This document shows, piece after piece, positions 7,776-13,107 of a stretch of 16,300 nt of DNA. The stretch spans positions 30,780 to 47,079 of the forward strand of contig DFBH01000001.1 of assembly GCA_002366545.1 (NCBI GenBank), in the 5' to 3' direction. Source of the DNA: Candidatus Oleimmundimicrobium americanum. Lineage in GTDB: Bacteria > Actinomycetota > Aquicultoria > UBA3085 > Oleimmundimicrobiaceae. A program made the position numbers and the translations under genes. The notes beneath the pieces were generated by a model that had not been told where the DNA came from, did no database searches, and saw only the letters and a program-made list of their open reading frames with translations. How positions within the stretch are numbered: the first letter of the stretch is position 1; each line of letters opens with the position of its first letter.

Positions 7776-7792
7776 CTCGCCTCTGGCGGGGC
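7776..7792. repeat. Small GC-rich palindrome (CGCC-TCT-GGCG core)
   Basis: CGCC and GGCG pair perfectly across a TCT loop, and outer GC/GC bases add an imperfect extension. The core CGCCTCTGGCGGG resembles the units at 194-207 and, on the other strand, 5424-5438. It begins about 14 bases after the selB stop codon and could double as a transcript end, though no T-run follows. Confidence 0.45.
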
Positions 7793-7797
7793 AAAGA

Positions 7798-7825
7798 GAT
7801 TAGAGTAGGGGGATTAGAGCAGGGA
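7798..7825. repeat. 14-bp tandem duplication (GATTAGAGYAGGGR)
   Basis: GATTAGAGTAGGGG (7798-7811) is followed at once by GATTAGAGCAGGGA (7812-7825), with two differences. No function is evident; it looks like slippage in low-constraint DNA. Confidence 0.6.
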
Positions 7826-8114
7826 GCTTGGGATATGGAGTATAGTAAAATTAGCAATCTGACCAAAGCACAGCTCCTGTATCAGGCAAACTACCGACTT
7901 CCCACTAAGAGATTATCGACTGATTGGTATGGGGGTAGTGGGTAACGCTAAATGAAAAATGTAAAATGAAAAGTGAAAAATGATAATGAAGAAATAAAAA
8001 TGATTTTAAATGCTATCTTTATGAACTTTTTCGTTTTAAATTATTCTATATAGTTCTACATTTTTATTTTTTAGTTTTTAATTTGCTGACAGCTGGTGTC
8101 TGGCAGCTGATTAT

Positions 8115-8211
8115 GGGGGCGGATTGGTCCTGGTGGGTCGCCTGGTCTTCAAAACCACGGAGGGGCGTTAAGAGCGTCCCGGGTGGGTTCGATTCCCACA
8201 CGCCTCCGCCA
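8115..8211 (+). tRNA. selC: tRNA-Sec (anticodon UCA), selenocysteine tRNA, CCA encoded
   Basis: The sequence folds as a bacterial tRNA-Sec. The acceptor stem is 8115-8122 with 8200-8207 (seven pairs including one G-U; the eighth, G8122 with A8200, is mismatched), followed by discriminator G8208 and encoded CCA 8209-8211. The D-stem is six pairs (8125-8130/8135-8140) with a four-base loop. The anticodon loop is CTTCAAA with TCA at 8149-8151. The long variable arm has six pairs (8162-8167/8175-8180) with a seven-base loop. The T-stem is GTGGG/CCCAC around TTCGATT (8188-8194). The 8+5 acceptor/T geometry, six-pair D-stem, long variable arm and UCA anticodon together identify it. It lies 353 bases after selB on the same strand; six Ts (8214-8219) follow shortly after. 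Confidence 0.96.
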
Positions 8212-8238
8212 AATTTTTTGAAGGAGTTAATCTTAATA

Positions 8239-8649
8239 TTATTTGCGGTTGTTAAAAAGCTTATTCCATGATTTAACGTATTCATCTTTTTGGTAATGAT
8301 AATATTGGCAAACTTCACAACTGTTGCATATAATTGCTCTTTTTGGTTGATAAATCGGACAATTTTCACTTAGCTCAAAGCAGCTTTTGTTCTTTTTATA
8401 TGCCTCGCAATTCTTACGAAACCTGTTTTCACAATCTCTAACTTCCCAACATCTTTCTTTCGCGACGAACAGCCTATAAACTTTGCAATCGATGCAATAT
8501 TCTTGCCGGTGTCCCGAGGAGCAGGCTGTGTCCTTTGTTTCCCAGCATGGTTTTGAGGTGTTAAAAGCGGGGCATGCATCCATAACTCCCATTGAACATT
8601 TATGAATTATCGCGCAGATGGGAATGTTTTTCCATTTATCTTTCTTCAA
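8239..8649 (-). CDS. Small protein with two tandem cysteine-rich 'CW' units (two-CW-like)
   Basis: This soluble protein of 136 residues has 16 cysteines in two related halves. Unit 1 has Cys12, 18, 26 (CPAF), 35 (CWE), 43, 52 and 55 (CIDCKVY). Unit 2 has Cys67 (CWE), 73, 81 (CEAY), 90 (CF), 97, 108, 111 and 114. The spacing suggests metal binding (Zn or Fe-S), but the ligand is not known from sequence. The divergent GGDEF gene carries the same unit inside its GAF region, including CPAF and C-x2-C-K-V-F. I recall a family called 'two-CW domain' that this resembles, with no assigned function. The start is TTG at 8649 with GAGGAGGAC upstream (8654-8662 on the minus strand). There is no signal peptide or membrane segment. 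A possible -10 (TATAAT) lies at 8676-8671 on the minus strand, without a good -35. Confidence 0.8.
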   Translation of the reverse strand: MKKDKWKNIPICAIIHKCSMGVMDACPAFNTSKPCWETKDTACSSGHRQEYCIDCKVYRLFVAKERCWEVRDCENRFRKNCEAYKKNKSCFELSENCPIYQPKRAIICNSCEVCQYYHYQKDEYVKSWNKLFNNRK

Positions 8650-8756
8650 TTAGTGTCCTCCTCGAGATAGATTATAATTTTTACCTCAGACTAATATTTC
8701 ATTAGAGTTAAATTTCTATCTCAATTAGAATATTCCTTCCTGCCGATATTCTTTTT

Positions 8757-8786
8757 TTGAAAAAATTTAAATTTATTCGATAATAT
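8757..8786 (+). promoter_or_regulatory. Sigma70-type promoter upstream of the first GGDEF gene
   Basis: TTGAAA (8757-8762) and TAATAT (8781-8786) are separated by 18 bases in a very AT-rich stretch, placing transcription start near 8793, about 38 bases before the chosen start codon. The spacing and hexamers fit, but AT-rich DNA gives such matches easily. Confidence 0.45.
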
Positions 8787-8830
8787 AAATGGTAATCTTT
8801 TATATGTGAACTTAAAGAATGGAGTATTGT

Positions 8831-10543
8831 ATGTTTCTTCAATCAAATAAATCAAAAGCAATTTTTTTGGGAACCATCGTTGTATTGTGTTGCGTTCTTG
8901 AATGTTATTTCCGTTTTGTGTTAAGAGCGGAAATTTTTTACACACATCTGTTTTATATCCCAATAATTTTAGCGGCTTTTTGGTGGGGATTAAAAGGAGG
9001 TTTCGCAGCCGGTTTAATTTTTGGGTTTTTTTATTTATCTCTCGAGTTTTTGAGCGTTCGAGCTATGAGCCTTGGCTGGGTTTTTACCATCTTGATTAGG
9101 AGTTTGATGTTTATGGGGATTGGTTTATTGAGTGGAGTATTTGGGAAAGAAAAAATAAATTTGGACATGCATTTAAATAAGATAAAAAATCAACTGACTA
9201 AATCAGGGGAAGAACTAAAGGGTTGGAGTGATGTGTTGGAGCAAAGAATTCAAGCAAAAACAGAGGAGCTCTTTACCCTCTATAAAATAAGCAAAGAGAC
9301 CTCTTCTACTATGGACATAAAGTTACTTTTAAAAAGGGTTTTGGAAATGATAGTCCCCATTATCGACGCTGATGCCGGAGCCGTTTTGCTTTTGGATTTT
9401 GAAGAATTCCCTAAGTGTTGGGAGAAAAAGGGCTGCGGAAATAAAAATTGTCCCGCCTTTAAATCGAGCAACCTGAAGTGTTGGAGCATGTCCGATTCGA
9501 GTTTTTCTCGAAGAAGTGATTTTAAGAAAAAGATGGAGCGTTGTGTAAAATGCAAAGTTTTTAGAGAGTTAGAGTTAAATCCGGTTGTTACTTATGGGTT
9601 AAATGAAAGAGTCGTGAGCAGTTTTCGTACAAGAATCGGAGAAGGTTTTTGGGGGGAGGCTATTTTACAGGGTAAGCCAATTGTTGAAGAGGTGGAAGAT
9701 GTTTTTGATAGTGAGGATCTGGTTAATATTTATTTAAAAGGTGTTAAGAAGCTGGATTCGGAGGTTCTTAAAAATTTACATAAAGTGAAAGAATCCGATT
9801 TAAAAGAAACAAAAAGTTTAAATTTGGGGAAGGGCAAGGTTAAACCATTTGTTCCAAGAACTCACATTACCTTTCCGCTCACGACAGAGGGCGAGATAAT
9901 CGGAGCTCTTTACCTGGCCAGCGCACAAGCTCGTCATTATAGCGGTGAAGAGATAAATATGCTCTCAACCGTTGCGGATAGAGTTGCGGTTGCCATAGAA
10001 AACGCACAACTTCATAAAGAAACAAAGATTTTAACAATAACAGATGATCTCACAGGCCTTTTTAATTACAGGTATTTTCAAGATTGTTTGAAAAAGGAAT
10101 TAAAAAGAGCCGAACGTTATCGCAGGCCTCTATCTTTACTTATCTTAGATGTGGATGATTTTAAGAAATATAATGATACTTACGGGCACTGGGCCGGGAA
10201 TCTTGCGCTTAAGTCCCTGGCGATACTGCTCGAAAGTAATATCAGAGAGAAAGTTGATATTGCAGCAAGATATGGCGGAGAAGAATTTTGTCTTGTTATG
10301 CCTGAAACCGACAAAAAAGCGGCTATTGAGGTTGCTGAACGGGTAAGATGTGCAATAGAAGAGAACGACTTTGATGAGGAAGAAATGGGGATCGGTTCCA
10401 AGCTAACTGTTAGCATGGGGATAGCTACTTACCCGGATGATGCCGGTGACTTGGAAAATCTGATAAGAAATGCGGATATTGCATTATATCAAGCTAAAGA
10501 AGCCGGGAGAAATCAGATATGTAGCTTTTCGAAAGACGGCTAA
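8831..10543 (+). CDS. Membrane GAF-GGDEF diguanylate cyclase with a cysteine-rich CW insertion
   Basis: The product is 570 residues counted from ATG 8831, chosen because GGAG (8821-8824) stands 6 bases before it; an in-frame ATG at 8819 has no good site. Four membrane helices (about 10-31, 35-53, 57-74, 82-105) precede a coiled-coil linker (about 110-150). A GAF domain then runs from about 150 to 395 and a GGDEF domain from about 400 to 570. The active loop is GGEEF (482-486), which is compatible with making c-di-GMP. The inhibitory I-site is degenerate: the expected R-x-x-D reads E473-K-V-D476. Inside the GAF region, just after strand AGAVLLLD, six cysteines (196, 202, 207, 217, 238, 241) form CWE-x3-C-x4-CPAF-x6-CW...C-x2-C-K-V-F, the same unit as in the divergent small gene. 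This suggests a metal- or redox-sensing input, which is inference. It ends before a convergent gene and a strong palindrome. Confidence 0.88.
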   Translation: MFLQSNKSKAIFLGTIVVLCCVLECYFRFVLRAEIFYTHLFYIPIILAAFWWGLKGGFAAGLIFGFFYLSLEFLSVRAMSLGWVFTILIRSLMFMGIGLLSGVFGKEKINLDMHLNKIKNQLTKSGEELKGWSDVLEQRIQAKTEELFTLYKISKETSSTMDIKLLLKRVLEMIVPIIDADAGAVLLLDFEEFPKCWEKKGCGNKNCPAFKSSNLKCWSMSDSSFSRRSDFKKKMERCVKCKVFRELELNPVVTYGLNERVVSSFRTRIGEGFWGEAILQGKPIVEEVEDVFDSEDLVNIYLKGVKKLDSEVLKNLHKVKESDLKETKSLNLGKGKVKPFVPRTHITFPLTTEGEIIGALYLASAQARHYSGEEINMLSTVADRVAVAIENAQLHKETKILTITDDLTGLFNYRYFQDCLKKELKRAERYRRPLSLLILDVDDFKKYNDTYGHWAGNLALKSLAILLESNIREKVDIAARYGGEEFCLVMPETDKKAAIEVAERVRCAIEENDFDEEEMGIGSKLTVSMGIATYPDDAGDLENLIRNADIALYQAKEAGRNQICSFSKDG

Positions 10544-10569
10544 CCCCCTTTTGGGAAAATTGAACAAAT

Positions 10570-10599
10570 GGAGGCCCACTGCAATTGCAGTGGGCCTCC
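10570..10599. terminator. Perfect 30-bp palindrome between convergent genes (probable bidirectional terminator)
   Basis: The two 15-base arms (GGAGGCCCACTGCAA and its exact complement) meet with no spacer and form an exact palindrome starting 26 bases after the GGDEF stop codon. As RNA it would give a very stable GC-rich hairpin with a small AT loop. Neither strand has a T-run right after it. It therefore resembles the U-tract-less stem terminators proposed for some high-GC Gram-positive bacteria more than a classical intrinsic terminator. Protein binding is an alternative. Confidence 0.55.
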
Positions 10600-10670
10600 G
10601 GGGCGATGAGGAATGGGGGAGAAAGGGTTATTGTTCGATTCTCATCTCCAAAGTAATTTTTTAAGACGTC

Positions 10671-11300
10671 TTAATTTTCGGTTGTATCATTTTCTTGCCC
10701 GCCGTTATCACCGTTGTTTGCTCCCTTTTTGTTTCCGTTAATTTCGTTTTTAATGTGTTTATTTGCGCGTTCCTTGATTTCTTCTTTCTTCTCCTGCATA
10801 TTTTGGAGTTTTTCCTCCTTTTTCTCCTGCAGTTTTGTCCTTAGCTCTTCCTTCTTTTGCTCCATCTGTGCTTTGTGTTCAACCCTTCTTTCTTCGACAC
10901 ATTTCTTGACGAATGTGCTTACGGTCTTGCCGTGTTCGGGGCCGGAGTCCACCGCTTTTGCAATCGTGCAAACCGCTTTTCCAAGGATGTTTCCCACATT
11001 GTAATGCGCGATTTCCTCTTCAGTTTCTCCATCTTCACCAGCCTTAAAAAATCCCAAAGTCGTTGTATCTCCTTCAATTTCTGGGTTAGCGGGAATGATG
11101 ACTATGGTATATCCAAAAATTGTGAGGGTATAAGGATTCTCCTCGACCGGTTCGTCGGCGACACTTTCATTTCCCGCCAGCTCGGTGGTGTCTTTAATAA
11201 CTTCTTCGTTTGCGGGAGCGGTAGCGGTTATTTCTGTTGCCAGTGCCAATGATGGCAAAAGAAACATTAAGGCAACAACTAAAGCAATTATTTTTTTCAT
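10671..11300 (-). CDS. Secreted, charged hypothetical protein
   Basis: I do not recognise this family. From ATG 11300 the product has 209 residues. I prefer this start to the upstream frame opening at 11351 because AGGAGG lies about 7 bases before it and the protein then begins with a clean signal peptide: KK, a hydrophobic core, and ALA before Thr22 (cleavage after Ala21). The mature part starts acidic. A short beta-rich stretch (YTLTIFGYTIVIIPANPEI) follows, then a middle with two cysteines (VCTIAKAVDSGPEHGK and KKCVEE). A long Lys/Glu/Gln helix of likely coiled-coil type and an Asn/Gly/Asp-rich tail finish the protein. A secreted or surface-associated role is likely. It is divergent from the second GGDEF gene and has no operon partner. 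A TTAAGACGTCTTAA palindrome (10661-10674) overlaps its stop codon. Confidence 0.75.
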   Translation of the reverse strand: MKKIIALVVALMFLLPSLALATEITATAPANEEVIKDTTELAGNESVADEPVEENPYTLTIFGYTIVIIPANPEIEGDTTTLGFFKAGEDGETEEEIAHYNVGNILGKAVCTIAKAVDSGPEHGKTVSTFVKKCVEERRVEHKAQMEQKKEELRTKLQEKKEEKLQNMQEKKEEIKERANKHIKNEINGNKKGANNGDNGGQENDTTEN

Positions 11301-11432
11301 TTTATCTTCCTCCTTTCTAATTTTCTTCTTCCGATGTTTATAACGGGGCAAGGTGCATAAAAGATACGCAAATTCTCTTCTTTCTTTTTATCGGCCATTG
11401 GATGATAAAAAATTAGAAATTATCTTTAGTCT

Positions 11433-11438
11433 TATAAT
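11433..11438 (+). promoter_or_regulatory. Possible -10 element (TATAAT) before the second GGDEF gene
   Basis: A consensus TATAAT lies 44 bases before the chosen ATG at 11482, in the divergent intergenic region. I see no TTGACA-like hexamer at 16-18 bases upstream. If real, it rules out the longer N-terminus that the frame would allow from 11353. Confidence 0.35.
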
Positions 11439-11481
11439 ATATATGCCGATACCTAAATTGATTAGGTTAGGAATGGTGATT

Positions 11482-13095
11482 ATGAGTTGTTTTCAAGGTA
11501 AGCCCGAAATTCTTGAGAGAATTCGGTGGCTTATCAAATTGAGGTGGATGATGGCGGGAGGCGCACTCATTGCTATATGTGTAGCTGAGATATTGATGCC
11601 ATCGGATTTTCTTGTAATTCCATATTCTATTATGGCAGTTCTTGTTATCTGTTATAATTTGGCGTTTTCTTTTTACTCGGAGTCTTTAAGTTTAGAGTAC
11701 AACGAAAAAAAGGCCTCAAAGTTTGCTAATTTGCAGATATCAGTGGATTTATTTGCACTCGCTTTTGTTGTATATCTTTCGGGGGGCGCGGAAAGCCCTT
11801 TTATTTTTTTCTTTGTTTTTCATATGATTACAGCCGGTATTTTGCTTTCCGTCAGAGAAAGTTATATGAAAGCTGCTTTAGCCTCTTTTGTGTGCGCTTT
11901 AATGATGTTTTTAGAATATAAGCTTGTAATCCCTCATTGGAATTTAGCGATATTATATCCTAAACCACTCGGGATTTATCTTGATGGGAGATTTTTAAGC
12001 ATAACGGTTTTAGGGCTCTCTACTTCGGTTTTTTTGACCGTATATATTACCAATTATTTATCAGGTCTTCTTCGTAAAAAACAGGAAGGGATTAAGGAGC
12101 TTTCTACCCTTTTAAATGTCGGTAAGCTGCTGAGTTCCACTTTAAAACTTGATGCTATATTGGACTTAATTTTGGATGCGGCAATTTCTGAAACAGGAAC
12201 CTCCGCGGGAAGCATCGCGCTTTTAGACGAAAAAAAGGGAGAGTTTACCATTAGGGCTGCTAAAGGTTTTAGTAAAGAGTTTTTAAATAAGACTCAGAAG
12301 TGGAAAGTAAGAAAAGGCGGGATGACGGACAGGATTTTAAGGGGAGGGGAACCTCTTGTAATTGAAGATGCCGCAAAAGAAGAGATATTCAACAACCCTG
12401 TGGGGATAAAAGAAGGTATTAAGTCTTTAATAGCAATTCCTTTATTTACTAATGATAGGGAGGTTGGAATTCTTTACGTGGACGCTTTTAAATCAAGAAA
12501 GTTTACTGAGAGTGAAGTGAGGTTAACCTCACTATTGGCGACTCAAGCGGCAGCGGCAATAAATAATGCGCAACTTCATGAAAAAACGAGGAAACTGGCA
12601 ATTATAGATGGTTTGACGGGTATCTATAATTATAGGCATTTTCGCGAAACGCTTGAGAATGAAATTAAAAGGGCGAATCGATATCATCATTTACTTTCGC
12701 TCATAATGATAGATGTAGACAATTTTAAAAAGTATAATGATGCTTATGGACATCTTGAGGGAGATATTTTGTTGACAAAGATTGCTTATTTAATTACTAA
12801 ACATACTCGTGGGATAGATATTGTGGCTCGTTACGGAGGCGATGAGTTTGTCGTAATTTCTCCCGAAACTGATAAAAATCAGGCTATTGAGGTGGCAGAG
12901 AGAGTCAGGATTGAAATTGTGGATAAATTTTTTAAGAAAAAAGAAGTTTATAACAAAGTTACATTGAGCATGGGTGTAGCCTCATTTCCCTCGGATGCTG
13001 TTTGTGTCGATGATTTAATCAGGAAAGCAGATATTGCGCTGTATAAAGCAAAACGGACAAAAAGAAATAAAGTACGTGCTTTTGCGCTTAAATAA
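11482..13095 (+). CDS. Membrane GAF-GGDEF diguanylate cyclase
   Basis: The product is 537 residues from ATG 11482. The N-terminal domain has about six membrane helices and starts ERIRWLIKLRW. It contains SGGAESPF, a motif like the SGGxENPF of RegB-type sensor membrane domains. A GAF domain (about 200-350) and a GGDEF domain follow. The active loop is canonical GGDEF (452-456) and the inhibitory site R443-G-I-D446 is intact, so it should make c-di-GMP under product inhibition. Unlike the other cyclase in the window its GAF has no cysteine cluster. The frame is open from 11353, but the upstream residues look non-coding. ATG 11473 (AGGTTAGGA directly before it) and ATG 11482 (AGGA 9 bases before) are the realistic starts. 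The pilB-like gene begins 12 bases after the stop, so they very likely share a transcript. Confidence 0.9.
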   Translation: MSCFQGKPEILERIRWLIKLRWMMAGGALIAICVAEILMPSDFLVIPYSIMAVLVICYNLAFSFYSESLSLEYNEKKASKFANLQISVDLFALAFVVYLSGGAESPFIFFFVFHMITAGILLSVRESYMKAALASFVCALMMFLEYKLVIPHWNLAILYPKPLGIYLDGRFLSITVLGLSTSVFLTVYITNYLSGLLRKKQEGIKELSTLLNVGKLLSSTLKLDAILDLILDAAISETGTSAGSIALLDEKKGEFTIRAAKGFSKEFLNKTQKWKVRKGGMTDRILRGGEPLVIEDAAKEEIFNNPVGIKEGIKSLIAIPLFTNDREVGILYVDAFKSRKFTESEVRLTSLLATQAAAAINNAQLHEKTRKLAIIDGLTGIYNYRHFRETLENEIKRANRYHHLLSLIMIDVDNFKKYNDAYGHLEGDILLTKIAYLITKHTRGIDIVARYGGDEFVVISPETDKNQAIEVAERVRIEIVDKFFKKKEVYNKVTLSMGVASFPSDAVCVDDLIRKADIALYKAKRTKRNKVRAFALK

Positions 13096-13107
13096 AGGAG
13101 GATTTTT

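Larger units (their letters stand above)
7762..8114. other. Intergenic region of cryptically simple sequence between selB and tRNA-Sec
   Basis: No supported gene. From left to right it contains a small GC-rich palindrome (7776-7792), a 14-base tandem duplication (7798-7825), a stretch with inverted matches TACC..CCCACT and AGTGGGTA (about 7891-7945), an A-rich run built from AAATGAAAAATG-like units (about 7951-8000), and CAGCTG twice with CTGAC/CTGGC flanks (8086-8110) directly before the tRNA. A 58-codon open frame (7769-7945) crosses the first half. It has no ribosome binding site and its sequence is made of the repeats, so I do not call it a gene. Confidence 0.55.

Noticed and set aside
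7769..7945. 58-codon open frame between selB and tRNA-Sec
   Set aside because: It is built from a palindrome and a tandem duplication, has no ribosome binding site and shows no recognisable protein features.
7950..8000. A-rich repeated units considered as a CRISPR or iteron array
   Set aside because: The units are short, irregular and not separated by unique spacers of constant length, and no cas or replication gene is nearby.
10621..10655. tRNA 3'-end-like string (GTTCGATTC) downstream of the first GGDEF gene
   Set aside because: The flanking bases do not form a T-stem and no acceptor, D or anticodon arm can be placed upstream, so it is not a tRNA or an obvious attachment-site remnant.
10661..10674. 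TTAAGACGTCTTAA palindrome at the end of the secreted-protein gene
   Set aside because: It is a short 14-base palindrome overlapping a stop codon and only weakly terminator-like, so it is mentioned within the gene entry and not called as a feature.
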